From Verrucomicrobiota bacterium (GTDB taxonomy: Bacteria; Verrucomicrobiota; Verrucomicrobiia; Chthoniobacterales; UBA6821), in NCBI GenBank assembly GCA_021413925.1, contig JAIOPL010000002.1, forward strand, positions 135,655-199,654: a stretch of 64,000 bases of DNA, given 5' to 3'. Each line of letters starts with the position of its first letter. Positions within the stretch are counted from its first letter, which is position 1. Below, one piece after another: positions 1 to 8,477 of the stretch. The notes beneath the pieces were generated by a model. The model worked only from the letters and a program-made list of their open reading frames with translations. It ran no database searches and was not told where the DNA came from. A program made the translations under genes and the position numbers.

Positions 1-568
1 AGTCCCCGGTGAGATCATGGAAGAGGTGGTACCCGATGGAGGCAATCGGAGGACCGGTGAGACTCTCCGCGATGGGTGATAGCAAGACCAGGGAGCCTAC
101 CCTCTCTGGGTGACGGGCCGCCAGTTGGAGGGCGCAAGGTGAGCCTTCCGAGACCCCAAGTACGGCACAACGGCGGACATTGAGACCTTGCAGGAGTGCG
201 TCAATGGCATCCGCCTGATCCGCCGCAGTCAGACCCGTGAGCAAGGGCGTGCGAAGGTAACCGGGCCGAGAGATCGAAATGATGCGGAAGCTGCGTTTGG
301 CAAGTTCCTTGCCAAAGGCCAAACCCTGATCATAGCCCCCGGGAGATCCGTGGATCACGAGCGCCGCCGGGCCATCACCCCGATCGGCAAACTCCATTTC
401 GCCCTGGGGTAGGAGCATTAGGCCGCTGCCAGCTTCGAGGTCAGCGAGACGCGTCTTCTTCCACTGAGTGAAGAATCCTGCCGTGCCCAGAAGCAGTAGA
501 GAGATCACCAACCATGTGATGATCAGCTGGAAGCCTGATCTTTTCCTCCGACGGTGACGGGAATGCAT
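1..568 (-). CDS. alpha/beta hydrolase, membrane-anchored (partial)
   Basis: The reading frame runs from an ATG at 568 off the left edge of the window, so only about 189 N-terminal residues are present. A basic start (MHSRHRRRKRS) and a hydrophobic stretch at about residues 13-32 suggest a signal anchor. An oxyanion-type HGSPGG motif is followed by the nucleophile elbow GVSEGS, both typical of the alpha/beta hydrolase fold; the catalytic Asp and His would lie in the missing part. The substrate cannot be inferred. No strong ribosome binding site precedes the ATG. It lies just downstream of tRNA-Ile2 on the same strand. Confidence 0.8.
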   Translation of the reverse strand, partial: MHSRHRRRKRSGFQLIITWLVISLLLLGTAGFFTQWKKTRLADLEAGSGLMLLPQGEMEFADRGDGPAALVIHGSPGGYDQGLAFGKELAKRSFRIISISRPGYLRTPLLTGLTAADQADAIDALLQGLNVRRCAVLGVSEGSPCALQLAARHPERVGSLVLLSPIAESLTGPPIASIGYHLFHDLTGD

Positions 569-609
569 GGGCAGCTGGGGAACTGTGGGAGCGTGATTCT
601 CGTGAGAAG

Positions 610-682
610 TAGGGGCACCTGGATTTGAACCAGGGACCAACCAGTTATGAGCCGGCTGCTCTAACCGCTGAGCTATACCCCC
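610..682 (-). tRNA. tRNA-Ile2 (anticodon CAT)
   Basis: The minus strand folds as a complete 73-nt cloverleaf. The acceptor stem closes with a G1:U72 wobble, the D arm is GCTC/GAGC, the anticodon loop is CTCATAA, and the T arm is CCTGG/CCAGG with loop TTCAAAT. CCA is not encoded. A CAT anticodon could be Met or Ile2. The short D loop AGCGGTTA and the TTGGTC variable-region context match the minor isoleucine tRNA (C34 modified to lysidine by TilS, reading AUA) better than elongator tRNA-Met. The Ile2 assignment is inference; the tRNA itself is clear. Confidence 0.88.
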
Positions 683-793
683 CTGTGAAAGTGAAAGATT
701 GGAAAGAGAATCTACAATCTATCCCCGATCATCGTCGCAGGTCATCCTCAAAATACCTCGCTCCCGCTCTGTTAAGGAAGCGCCGTCTTGGGA

Positions 794-1903
794 TCAGGGT
801 GCCGTGGAATAGTTTTTCGCCTCCGGGGGAGTAACGCAGTGGATTGCGACATGACTGATTTTTCCGCCGCGCCAGATAGTCATGGGGACGCTCTCTCCGG
901 CCGTCAGATAGAATGAGGCTTCAAGCAATGTGTCCGGTTGCGTGATCCGCCTGGTGCCAAGTGCTAGAATCATGTCTCCGGATTGCAATCCGGCAGCTTC
1001 GGCGGGGCTGCCCGGTTCCACGGCAGCGATCCGTGTGCTGGAGCTGCCCTCCGGAACGGCGGCTTCCTCCACCACCGCGCCAACCCATCCTTGGTGGAGT
1101 TGGCCGAAGCGGAGAAGATCCATATGGAGTTTTTCGATTGCTCCCGAAGGCAGGATTCGGCAATCGCCGGCCTGTGAGTTGCCGGCAAGGACCATTCCGA
1201 TCAGGTGTCCGTCGAGATCAAAGACGGGGGATCCAGCCTCACCCTCCGTGAGAAGGATTTTGGCCATGTGTTGAGGCACACGAAAGAAGTAGTCCCCCTC
1301 GTGGCTTTTTGTTCCTGTGATCATGCCGACCGAGATGGATGGATCTTCCTCCCTAGGATACCCGATTGCGATGGCCGGGGTGAAGGGATACGGCGTGGGG
1401 AGGGCTCGGGGAGAAAGGAAGTTTTCGCCGGAGTGAGGCATCTCCCCGATCAGTTTGAGAAAAGCGGTTCCGCTTCCTTCATCGAGGGCCAGGATTTTGC
1501 AGGGATATGCCTTTCCACCCTTCACGATCACGATGGAGTCCGATCCCTTGACCAGATCGGCCACTGTGCAGATCGTGCCGGTTGGATCGACGAAGAAGCC
1601 GGTTCCATTGAGTTCACCACGGGCATCAGTGCCGCGCACTCTGACGACTGCTCCTGTGCGTTGAATGCTTGCGCTGCTGATCGCCGAGGCAGCCCTGGAT
1701 GAGAGAGAAGGCGTTCCGGTTGACGTCCGTTTTAACTCTCCCGTTGCGCCGGGTGTGGAGGCAATGACTGATGAGGCGGATGAGGTGGATGAGGAGGAAA
1801 GGGAAAACGCGAGAAGGAAGAGGGGCAGCATCAGCAGCCTCTTCAGGTGCGCTGACGCTAAGGCGCGATCAGAGGCCAGATCAGAAACTGAGCGGCGATT
1901 CAT
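794..1903 (-). CDS. secreted trypsin-fold PDZ protein, HtrA/DegP-like pseudoprotease
   Basis: 369 residues: a signal peptide with its hydrophobic core near residues 22-36, a Ser/Ala/Thr-rich linker, a trypsin-like domain at about 82-265 and one PDZ domain at about 272-355 (GLQSGDMILALG). The overall layout is DegP/HtrA-like, but the catalytic positions appear lost. The usual TNAHVV is TVADLV (His to Asp116), the usual TDLAVLK is SGTAFLK (Asp to Gly145), and GNSGGP is GEAGSP (Ser to Ala223). It is therefore probably a peptide-binding or sensing protein in the periplasm rather than a protease (inference). It is the last gene of an ECF sigma / anti-sigma-like operon, and its start overlaps the preceding gene by 23 bp. 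An internal ATG at residue 25 is an alternative start. Confidence 0.85.
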   Translation of the reverse strand: MNRRSVSDLASDRALASAHLKRLLMLPLFLLAFSLSSSSTSSASSVIASTPGATGELKRTSTGTPSLSSRAASAISSASIQRTGAVVRVRGTDARGELNGTGFFVDPTGTICTVADLVKGSDSIVIVKGGKAYPCKILALDEGSGTAFLKLIGEMPHSGENFLSPRALPTPYPFTPAIAIGYPREEDPSISVGMITGTKSHEGDYFFRVPQHMAKILLTEGEAGSPVFDLDGHLIGMVLAGNSQAGDCRILPSGAIEKLHMDLLRFGQLHQGWVGAVVEEAAVPEGSSSTRIAAVEPGSPAEAAGLQSGDMILALGTRRITQPDTLLEASFYLTAGESVPMTIWRGGKISHVAIHCVTPPEAKNYSTAP

Positions 1904-2351
1904 GGTTCGCCGGTCGGGCTTGCAAGAGGTAAGAGGGAGGGAAGAGCATGGAACCCCCCTGAGGCTTGCTGGAGGTGGGCATCTCCACCCTTAGCGAGAC
2001 GGGCTGCATATTCTGAACGTTCTGAATAGTCACCGGCACTTGAGAATAGGGCACGGTTGGATTGTAGGAAACGGAATAGGCGCGGGGAGTCGCCTGCCTT
2101 GGTGTTTCGCGTATGATGGCAATACTGGCTATTACAGCGATCACTGCTGCCCCGGCAAAGGCCATTGCGGGCACCCTCAACTCGGAAAACAGGCCGGAGA
2201 GTCGCTCCAGAAGGAGCGTGGAGAGGGAGGGATTGAGGAGCTCGGCCCGTTGACGTCTGTGAAACTCACGCAGAAAATCCTCATAGTACCCTTCGGGAGG
2301 CTGTTCGTAGCGCTTGAGCTTGATGACCTTGTGCATTGGTTCGTGACTCAT
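1881..2351 (-). CDS. single-pass membrane protein, putative anti-sigma factor
   Basis: 156 residues with no family I can name from sequence. A charged N-terminal cytoplasmic segment of about 60 residues is rich in Arg, Glu and Tyr (EGYYEDFLREFHRRQR). It is followed by one transmembrane helix at about 62-82 (AFAGAAVIAVIASIAII) and a roughly 70-residue outer segment. Size, topology and position directly after an ECF sigma gene (29 bp gap) match transmembrane anti-sigma factors. No zinc-binding HxxxCxxC motif is present. It is followed by the overlapping PDZ pseudoprotease gene. The role is inferred from context only. Confidence 0.72.
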   Translation of the reverse strand: MSHEPMHKVIKLKRYEQPPEGYYEDFLREFHRRQRAELLNPSLSTLLLERLSGLFSELRVPAMAFAGAAVIAVIASIAIIRETPRQATPRAYSVSYNPTVPYSQVPVTIQNVQNMQPVSLRVEMPTSSKPQGGSMLFPPSYLLQARPANHESPLSF

Positions 2352-2381
2352 GGCGTATCTTTTCGGGTCAGTGATTCGTTA

Positions 2382-2978
2382 CTAGTTCCTCTTAAACTCA
2401 TGCAGGAAGTTTTGCAACTGGCGGTGTGCGTAAAAGAGTCGGGAACGGACTGTTCCCTCTGAGATCTTGAGGATTTTGGCGATTTCTGCATGGGGTACTC
2501 CTTGGATATCGAACATGGTCACGACGATTCTATGGTCATGAGACAGCTTTTGCATGGCGGTGTTCAATTTTTTTTGCAGTTCATGGATTGAAACCTCCTT
2601 GGTCGGGTCTCCATTGCTTGTTGCCGCGATGAAGTCCGGGTCGTTTTCGATGTTGCTGTCTGGATCGTTCAGGCTGGGATGCTGTCGGCGGTTGCGCTTC
2701 TTGAGGAAGTTGATCGTCATGTTTACGGCGATCGAGTGCATCCAGGTATAGAAGCTCGAGTTGCCCCGGAAGTTCGCCATCGAGCGGTAGGCCTTTGAAA
2801 AAATATCCTGCAGCAGATCGTTCGTGTCCTCGTGATTGGAGGTCATGTGATAGACGAGCCCGTAGAGCCGTGGCGTGTATTTGACGATCAGTTCGTCGAA
2901 AGCTCCCGGGTCACCCCCCTGGGTGCGCGCGACCAATTCCTTGTCATTATTGAGGGGAGTATCCAAGTCGGCGGTCAT
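2382..2978 (-). CDS. RNA polymerase sigma factor, ECF subfamily (RpoE-like)
   Basis: 198 residues from the ATG at 2978; an in-frame GTG at 2993 would add five. Sigma region 2 is clear: the YGLVYHMTSNHEDTNDLLQD stretch is region 2.1-2.2 and SFYTWMHSIAVN is the region 2.4 DNA-reading helix. Region 4.2 is a helix-turn-helix near residues 155-190 (HAEIAKILKISEGTVRSRL). There is no region 1 or region 3, so this is an ECF factor. It heads a three-gene minus-strand operon with a membrane anti-sigma-like protein and a periplasmic PDZ protein, an arrangement typical of envelope-stress signalling. It is probably released from the anti-sigma factor by an envelope signal (inference). Confidence 0.93.
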   Translation of the reverse strand: MTADLDTPLNNDKELVARTQGGDPGAFDELIVKYTPRLYGLVYHMTSNHEDTNDLLQDIFSKAYRSMANFRGNSSFYTWMHSIAVNMTINFLKKRNRRQHPSLNDPDSNIENDPDFIAATSNGDPTKEVSIHELQKKLNTAMQKLSHDHRIVVTMFDIQGVPHAEIAKILKISEGTVRSRLFYAHRQLQNFLHEFKRN

Positions 2979-3125
2979 GGGAGCACTCTTCACTTAACAG
3001 GAGCCGGGAAATCGTGGAAACGCTTTCCGAGGAAATTTTGGATATTTAGGATCATTCCGGTTTTTTTCTCTTTAGCATGTTTCCGCTTTGAACCTGACAT
3101 GGATTTTCCCTATACCACTTATTCC

Positions 3126-3872
3126 ATGACCAGTCCGGCCACCCCATCGAAAGCGGCGAAGAAATCCTGCGGCTGCTGCATCCCTCTTTTATCCAGTTCG
3201 ATCGGCCGCAAATGGATCGTCGCAATCACCGGCATCATCCTTATCCTTTTTGTCATCGCCCACCTGCTCGGGAATCTCTCCATCTTCCTCGGCCCCGAGG
3301 CCATCAATGCCTACGCCGCGAAGCTTCAGGACCTCGGCGCGCTCCTTTGGGTGGCCCGGATCGGCCTTCTGCTCGCAGTCTTTCTCCACATCTGGTTCAC
3401 GATTTCCCTCTGGCGTGAGAATCTGGCCGCCCGGCCGCAGAAGTATGCGGTGAAGAACGACCTTCAGACCACGGTCTACGCCCGTCTGATGCGTCTCTCC
3501 GGCCTGGTCGTCCTCGCCTTTGTCCTCTTCCATCTGGCCGAGTTCACCTGGCAGGCCTTCACCCCCGAATACAAGACCTGGGTCGATGAGCAGGGGCGAC
3601 ACGACGTCTACCGCATGGTTATCGCCGGGTTCTCCAGCCCCTTCGTGACCGGCTTCTATCTCCTCGCGATCGGCCTCCTGGCCATGCACCTGAGTCACGG
3701 CATCGCCAGTCTCTTCCAGACGCTCGGGATCACCACAGCGACGATGCGCCCGCTCTTCGAGAAAGGGGGCCGCGCCATTGCCTGGATCATTTTCGCCGGA
3801 TACGTCTCCATACCTCTTGCCGTCTTCTTCGGCATCCTCCGCTATATCCCCGCCTGCGCCCTCTGCCGCTAA
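3126..3872 (+). CDS. sdhC: succinate dehydrogenase cytochrome b558 subunit
   Basis: 248 residues from the ATG at 3126 (an ATG at 3099 is an alternative; the frame is open further upstream but overlaps the divergent sigma gene). Five transmembrane helices are visible, the first at about residues 25-50 (WIVAITGIILILFVIAHLLG). Intramembrane His residues in helices 1, 2, 3 and 4 fit the two-heme b558-type anchor used in Bacillus, epsilonproteobacteria and Verrucomicrobiota. It anchors SdhAB to the membrane and passes electrons to quinone. It is first in sdhCAB, 33 bp ahead of sdhA. A short cysteine pair (CGCC) lies near the N-terminus. Confidence 0.93.
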   Translation: MTSPATPSKAAKKSCGCCIPLLSSSIGRKWIVAITGIILILFVIAHLLGNLSIFLGPEAINAYAAKLQDLGALLWVARIGLLLAVFLHIWFTISLWRENLAARPQKYAVKNDLQTTVYARLMRLSGLVVLAFVLFHLAEFTWQAFTPEYKTWVDEQGRHDVYRMVIAGFSSPFVTGFYLLAIGLLAMHLSHGIASLFQTLGITTATMRPLFEKGGRAIAWIIFAGYVSIPLAVFFGILRYIPACALCR

Positions 3873-3905
3873 GGAATTCCCTAAACCCCACGACCTTTCA
3901 CGACC

Positions 3906-5819
3906 ATGATTCTTGATGCCAAAATCCCCGAAGGTCCGATTGAGAAGAAATGGACCTCGTTCAAGAACAACGCCAAGCTCATCAGCCCGGCCAACAAGCG
4001 GAAGTTCAAGGTTATCGTCGTCGGCACCGGACTCGCCGGTTCCTCCGCATCCGCCACACTTGCCGAGCTCGGCTATGAGGTGGAGACCTTCTGCTTCCAC
4101 GACAGCCCTCGTCGCGCCCACTCCATCGCAGCGCAGGGTGGCATCAATGCCGCCAAGAATTACCAAAACGACGGAGACAGCGTCTGGCGCCTGTTCTACG
4201 ACACGATCAAGGGAGGGGACTTCCGCGCACGCGAGGCGAATGTCTACCGCCTTGCCGAGGTCAGCGGCACCATCATCGACGAGTGCGTCTCCCAAGGTGT
4301 CCCCTTCGCCCGTGAGTACGGTGGCGAGCTTGCGAACCGCTCCTTCGGCGGCGCCCAAGTCTCACGCACATTCTATGCGAAGGGCCAGACTGGCCAGCAG
4401 CTTCTCCTCGGTGCCTACTCCGCTCTGAGTGCCCAGATCGGGCTTGGCCGGGTCAAGATGCATGAGAACTCCGAGATGCTCGATCTTGTCCTTGTTGATG
4501 GACACGCGAAGGGGATCGTCACCCGCGACCTCATTACCGGCGAGATCACCAGCCATGCGGCCGACACCGTCCTGCTCTGCACCGGGGGCTACAGCAACGT
4601 CTATTACCTCTCGACGAACGCCCGCGGGTCGAACGTCACCGCCACCTGGCGCGCCTACAAGCGGGGTGCCGCCTTCGCAAATCCCTGCTACACCCAGATC
4701 CATCCCACCTGCATCCCGGTCGCCGGCGACTATCAGTCGAAGTTGACCCTCATGTCCGAGTCCCTCCGCAACGACGGCCGCGTCTGGGTTCCTAAGGCCA
4801 AGGGCGATACCCGCGCCCCGAAGGATATTCCCGAGGAAGAGCGCGATTACTATCTTGAGAGGAAGTACCCCAGCTACGGCAACCTCGCTCCCCGCGACAT
4901 CGCCTCCCGTAGTGCCAAGGAAGCCTGCGACGAGGGCCGAGGTGTCGGCCCCGGAGGACTCGGCGTCTATCTCGATTTTGCGGATGCCATCAAGCGCCTC
5001 GGCAAGCACGCCATTCAGGAACGCTACGGCAACCTCTTCGAGATGTATCAGAACATCACGGGTGAGAATGCCTATGAGCGCCCTATGCGCATCTATCCTG
5101 CCCTCCACTACACGATGGGTGGACTCTGGGTGGATTATAACCTCATGAGCACCATCCCAGGCCTCCATGTGCTGGGTGAGGCGAACTTCTCAGACCATGG
5201 CGCCAACCGCCTTGGTGCCTCGGCCCTCATGCAGGGACTGGCCGACGGCTACTTCGTCATTCCGAATACCCTTGGCGAGTATCTCTCCACCCAATTTGGA
5301 AAGAAGATCTCGACCGACATGCCCGAGTTTAAGAAAACCGAGCAGGAAGTCCGCGAGCACGTGGAGAAGCTGCTTGCCGTGAAGGGCCGCGTCCCTGCCG
5401 ATGAGTTCCACCGCCTGCTCGGACTGATCATGTGGGATCAGTGCGGCATGGCCCGCAGCAAGGAGAGTCTGGAAAAGGCGATCGCCGAGATCCGCGCACT
5501 GCGCGAGCGCTTCTGGAAAGAAATCGCCGTTCCCGGCACAGGAGCCGATCTGAACCAGTCCCTCGAGCGCGCCGGTCGCGTCGCCGACTTCCTTGAGTTC
5601 GGCGAGCTGCTCTGCCTCGACGCCCTGACCCGTGAGGAATCGTGCGGCGGTCACTTCCGTGTCGAGCACCAGACGGCGGATGGCGAGGCCCTTCGCCATG
5701 ATGACAAGTTCGCCGAAGTCTTTGCCTGGATGTTCCAGGGTGAGGGGAATGCACCTGAACTCGTCAGGGAGCCTCTCCATTACGAGGCCGTCCACCTAGC
5801 GACCCGCAGCTACAAGTAA
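3906..5819 (+). CDS. sdhA: succinate dehydrogenase flavoprotein subunit
   Basis: 637 residues, the length usual for the b558-type enzyme. The FAD-binding [17 protein letters not shown] begins near residue 40. The segment [14 protein letters not shown] carries the His (about 72) that binds FAD covalently. Substrate-site elements [13 protein letters not shown] and the second FAD segment [17 protein letters not shown] are present. It oxidises succinate to fumarate in the TCA cycle on the cytoplasmic face of the membrane. It lies between sdhC and sdhB with short gaps. No Shine-Dalgarno sequence precedes the ATG; the leader is C/T/A-rich (CCTTTCACGACC). Confidence 0.97.
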   Translation: MILDAKIPEGPIEKKWTSFKNNAKLISPANKRKFKVIVVGTGLAGSSASATLAELGYEVETFCFHDSPRRAHSIAAQGGINAAKNYQNDGDSVWRLFYDTIKGGDFRAREANVYRLAEVSGTIIDECVSQGVPFAREYGGELANRSFGGAQVSRTFYAKGQTGQQLLLGAYSALSAQIGLGRVKMHENSEMLDLVLVDGHAKGIVTRDLITGEITSHAADTVLLCTGGYSNVYYLSTNARGSNVTATWRAYKRGAAFANPCYTQIHPTCIPVAGDYQSKLTLMSESLRNDGRVWVPKAKGDTRAPKDIPEEERDYYLERKYPSYGNLAPRDIASRSAKEACDEGRGVGPGGLGVYLDFADAIKRLGKHAIQERYGNLFEMYQNITGENAYERPMRIYPALHYTMGGLWVDYNLMSTIPGLHVLGEANFSDHGANRLGASALMQGLADGYFVIPNTLGEYLSTQFGKKISTDMPEFKKTEQEVREHVEKLLAVKGRVPADEFHRLLGLIMWDQCGMARSKESLEKAIAEIRALRERFWKEIAVPGTGADLNQSLERAGRVADFLEFGELLCLDALTREESCGGHFRVEHQTADGEALRHDDKFAEVFAWMFQGEGNAPELVREPLHYEAVHLATRSYK

Positions 5820-5845
5820 CCAGCCCGTACGATCCCCATATTCTT

Positions 5846-6613
5846 ATGAGCACCATGCATTTTCATCTCAGACTCTGGAAGCAGGACTCCATCGCAAGTA
5901 AGGGCCGATTCGTCGAAATCGACGCCCAAGAGATTCCCTCCGAGTGCTCCTTCCTCGAGATGCTCGACATCGTGAATAACCGTTTCATTGCCGAGGGTCA
6001 GGAACCGATCGCCTTCGAGAGCGACTGCCGCGAGGGGATCTGCGGTACCTGCAGCATGGTCATCAACGGCGTCCCTCAGGGACCCGGCCGCGGAGCAGCC
6101 TGCCAGGTCTACATGCGCAAGTTTCAGAACGGCCAGACCATCACTGTCGAGCCCTACCGCGTCGATGCCTTCCCGATCGTGAAGGATCTCGTGGTGAACC
6201 GCAGCGCCTATGATCGCATCATCCGCTCAGGTGGCTTCATCAGCGAGCATACCGGTGGTGCTCCCGATGCCTCGACCTCATTGATTCCAAAACCCGTGGC
6301 CGACGCCGCCATGGATGCCGCCGCCTGCATCGGATGCGGAGCCTGTGCCGCCGCCTGCCCGAACAGCTCCCCCATGCTCTTTGTCGGTGCCAAGGTTACA
6401 CATCTTGGACTCCTGCCTCAGGGCCAGGCCGAGCGCAAGAGCCGTGCCCGCAACATGGTCCGCACCATTCAGGAGGAAGGATTCGGCAACTGCTCCAACT
6501 ACTACGCCTGCGAGGCCGTCTGTCCTGCGAATGTCCCGGCGAGCGTGATTGCGATGCTCAATCGGGAGTATATTCGGGGAGAGGTGAGCGAAGCCGTCGG
6601 CGCCATCGATTAA
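5846..6613 (+). CDS. sdhB: succinate dehydrogenase iron-sulfur subunit
   Basis: 255 residues. The N-terminal plant-type ferredoxin domain has [2Fe-2S] ligands C61, C66, C69 and C86 (CREGICGTC). The C-terminal domain has CIGCGACAAACP and a later CEAVCP, giving the ligands for the [4Fe-4S] and [3Fe-4S] clusters. It carries electrons from SdhA FAD to the membrane heme/quinone site. It starts 26 bp after sdhA and ends the operon; two alternative hairpins follow 14 bp after the stop. No Shine-Dalgarno sequence is seen before the ATG. Confidence 0.97.
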   Translation: MSTMHFHLRLWKQDSIASKGRFVEIDAQEIPSECSFLEMLDIVNNRFIAEGQEPIAFESDCREGICGTCSMVINGVPQGPGRGAACQVYMRKFQNGQTITVEPYRVDAFPIVKDLVVNRSAYDRIIRSGGFISEHTGGAPDASTSLIPKPVADAAMDAAACIGCGACAAACPNSSPMLFVGAKVTHLGLLPQGQAERKSRARNMVRTIQEEGFGNCSNYYACEAVCPANVPASVIAMLNREYIRGEVSEAVGAID

Positions 6614-6627
6614 AGGCTGGGTCTTTT

Positions 6628-6678
6628 AGCGCGGGGCGTTGTTGCCCTGCGCTTGCAGTGTGATTCACACAGCTGCGC
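6628..6678 (+). terminator. two overlapping hairpins downstream of sdhB
   Basis: Positions 6628-6653 form a 10-bp stem (AGCGCGGGGC / GCCCTGCGCT, one G-T wobble) with a six-base loop, starting 14 bp after the sdhB stop. A second fold at 6649-6678 pairs GTGTGA with TCACAC around one base and GCGC with GCGC at the ends; it shares 6649-6652 with the first, so the two exclude each other. No U-tract follows, so intrinsic termination is uncertain. The rest of 6679-6846 holds a T7 run at 6752-6758 and an imperfect inverted repeat (6766-6776 / 6786-6795), and no gene. Confidence 0.4.
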
Positions 6679-6846
6679 TTGGGCGCCTAGCACCGCATCT
6701 AAAATACCATCGCCCTGCAGCGGAAGGATAACCCTGCCTGCCAGATTCTCATTTTTTTAAGGACTCATTCGTTCTGAAGCGGTGCCAGAAGAATGAAGCT
6801 GGCATTTGCCCTTTCGCTCGCGTTTCTTTGGCGGTATAGCAAGGTC

Positions 6847-7146
6847 ATGTCCCTCGCCGAACTCAAAGAGATCCTTGCAGGACCGTGCAGTCGCCGTCCG
6901 GTAAAGAGCCTGAAGGTCTTTGGTTCTGTGGCTCGGGGAGAGTCCAGTGCGGGAAGTGATCTCGATTTACTAGTCCAGTTCGAGGAGATGCCGCCTGCGG
7001 AATATGCCAATCATTATTTTGGACTCCTCCATGAGTTGCAGGATGCCGTTGGTTCCAAAGTTGATTTGCTGACTCCCGGCAGTGTGACTCGGCCCTCCCT
7101 CCAGAGGAATATCCTCGAGCAGGGTATCAGTGTCTATGAAGCCTGA
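6847..7146 (+). CDS. MNT-domain nucleotidyltransferase, MntA-type antitoxin
   Basis: 99 residues from the ATG at 6847, preceded by AAGG; the frame is open to an ATG at 6793 but similarity begins at MSLAEL. The minimal nucleotidyltransferase signature is intact: GSVARGESSAGSDLDLLV, with both metal-binding Asp residues. In known pairs the MntA protein adds AMP to a Tyr of the HEPN toxin and so disarms it. It overlaps the downstream HEPN gene by 11 bp, the standard coupled arrangement. Alternative: a stand-alone KNTase-like protein, less likely because of the partner. Confidence 0.9.
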   Translation: MSLAELKEILAGPCSRRPVKSLKVFGSVARGESSAGSDLDLLVQFEEMPPAEYANHYFGLLHELQDAVGSKVDLLTPGSVTRPSLQRNILEQGISVYEA

Positions 7147-7411
7147 GCTTCGCGAGAATCTGGAAGATGCGCTGAAACATGGGCGCGAGATCTTGAAGTT
7201 CGTCTCAGGCCTGAAACTTGAGCAGTATTCCGAGGACGAGAAGACCCGTTTGGCTGTGGAGCGATCCTTTGAGATCATCGGGGAGGCTCTCAATCGCTCC
7301 TACAAACTGGATCCCGAACTCGTGGATGCCATCCCAAACTACCGTCAGATCATCTCCTTCCGGAACATTCTAGCTCACTGCTATGACACCGTGGAGGATA
7401 GGATTGTGTAG
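7136..7411 (+). CDS. HEPN-domain RNase toxin, HepT-type, C-terminally truncated
   Basis: 91 residues from the ATG at 7136 (GTG at 7130 possible). The helical HEPN fold carries the RX4HXY motif as RNILAHCY, which contains the RNase residues and the Tyr that MntA AMPylates. The frame stops at a TAG (7409-7411) exactly where the family has Trp. The next 20 codons, up to a TGA at 7472-7474, read GIIEESLPQLLTDLDKILLV, the normal family C-terminus. One G-to-A change (TGG to TAG) would explain this. The catalytic motif is retained, so the short product may be unstable, weakened or still active. Confidence 0.85.
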   Translation: MKPELRENLEDALKHGREILKFVSGLKLEQYSEDEKTRLAVERSFEIIGEALNRSYKLDPELVDAIPNYRQIISFRNILAHCYDTVEDRIV

Positions 7412-7483
7412 GGAATCATTGAGGAATCACTGCCTCAACTTCTGACTGATTTGGATAAAATCCTGCTCGTATGATCCTGTGAA

Positions 7484-8470
7484 TCAGAGCGCGAGCGGAA
7501 CGAAGTTCACGCTTACTGGCTTTTCACCCGGCTTCGGATCATCGTTCACGGTGACCTGGAGATAGCCGTAGGTGTTCTGCCTGTGGTCGAGTCGTATCAG
7601 TTCGTAGCCGTCATGAGCGCCGAAATAGGTCTTGTCGGGATAGAAGGGGGCTCCGGCCGTCCCGGCCACGATCTGGTTCAGCGCATAGTCAGCGGGCCAG
7701 CGCCAGTTGCGGATCTCCATCCAGTCATAGAAGTGATCATGGCCGACAAAGAAATACTCGCAGCCGTTGGTGCGTAGGAGTTCTAGGAATTTGTCACGGT
7801 CTGTGGGGTGCGCAGCCATGTTGTCTGCGTCGGGATGACATCCTGCGGTGAAGGCCTCCTCGTGGGCATAGACAAAGATGTTCTTCACGCCCTTGGCCTT
7901 CAGTTCCTTGAGGGCTGCTGCGAGGCCGACAAGATCGACCTTGTGAGGAGCGGCTGGATTGTACTGGTCGAGCGCAATCACTGCCGTCTCGGGATGGCCC
8001 GGGACGATATAGGAGTAGCTGAAGCCTTTTTGTCCGGGGAAGTAGCTGACCCTGTTGGAAGTCAGATCGGGTTCGAAGGCAGCCAGCCAGGCGGTTCCCT
8101 CGATATCCCCAAGCGTCTCGTGATTACCTCTTACAGGAAGGATGGTCAGGCCGGGAGCATTCGTGGCGACGAGTTTCTTCCAGTCAGCGAACTGTTCCGC
8201 GATCTTCTTAGGGATCCGCATAGTGTCTCCATAGACGAGATCCCCCGTGAAGAGTAGGAAAGCCGGCTTGGCGGTTGAGAGAGCCTGCATCAGCTTGGCT
8301 AGTGCCTCGGTGTGAATGCCGGTAGGATCGACCTTGTCCGCGCGCACATCCGTTCGGTCGTCTCCGGCCACGGCAAACGACCACGTGGCTGCAGGCATCT
8401 CCGAGATACCCAATACCAAGAGAGCAAAAGCACCTGCAAACGTCCGGAACAGTTTTTTTGTTCCTTTCAT
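7484..8470 (-). CDS. secreted calcineurin-like metallophosphoesterase
   Basis: 328 residues with a signal peptide (KKLFRTFAGAFALLVLG, probable cleavage after AAA near residue 29). Metal-binding motifs occur in order: AGDDRTD, FTGDLVYGD, RGNHE, YAHEEAF and GHDHFYDW. The fold is that of purple-acid-phosphatase-like and PhoD-like phosphoesterases. It probably hydrolyses a phosphomonoester or diester in the periplasm; the substrate is unknown. It lies 7 bp downstream of leuD on the same strand, so it may be co-transcribed although unrelated in function. Confidence 0.88.
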   Translation of the reverse strand: MKGTKKLFRTFAGAFALLVLGISEMPAATWSFAVAGDDRTDVRADKVDPTGIHTEALAKLMQALSTAKPAFLLFTGDLVYGDTMRIPKKIAEQFADWKKLVATNAPGLTILPVRGNHETLGDIEGTAWLAAFEPDLTSNRVSYFPGQKGFSYSYIVPGHPETAVIALDQYNPAAPHKVDLVGLAAALKELKAKGVKNIFVYAHEEAFTAGCHPDADNMAAHPTDRDKFLELLRTNGCEYFFVGHDHFYDWMEIRNWRWPADYALNQIVAGTAGAPFYPDKTYFGAHDGYELIRLDHRQNTYGYLQVTVNDDPKPGEKPVSVNFVPLAL

Positions 8471-8477
8471 GAAGGGT

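Noticed and set aside
188-412. A 74-codon frame on the plus strand near the left edge
   Set aside because: It is antisense to the alpha/beta hydrolase, whose motifs are clear on the other strand.
610-682. Elongator tRNA-Met for the CAT tRNA
   Set aside because: The D-loop length and the body sequence resemble tRNA-Ile2 more closely; a Met identity cannot be fully excluded without a genome-wide tRNA set.
3189-4358. A 389-codon open frame on the minus strand across sdhC and sdhA
   Set aside because: It lies opposite two clear family genes, has no family resemblance and is a composition effect of high third-position GC. Similar frames opposite leuC (9604-10731) and eno (45202-46191) were dropped for the same reason.
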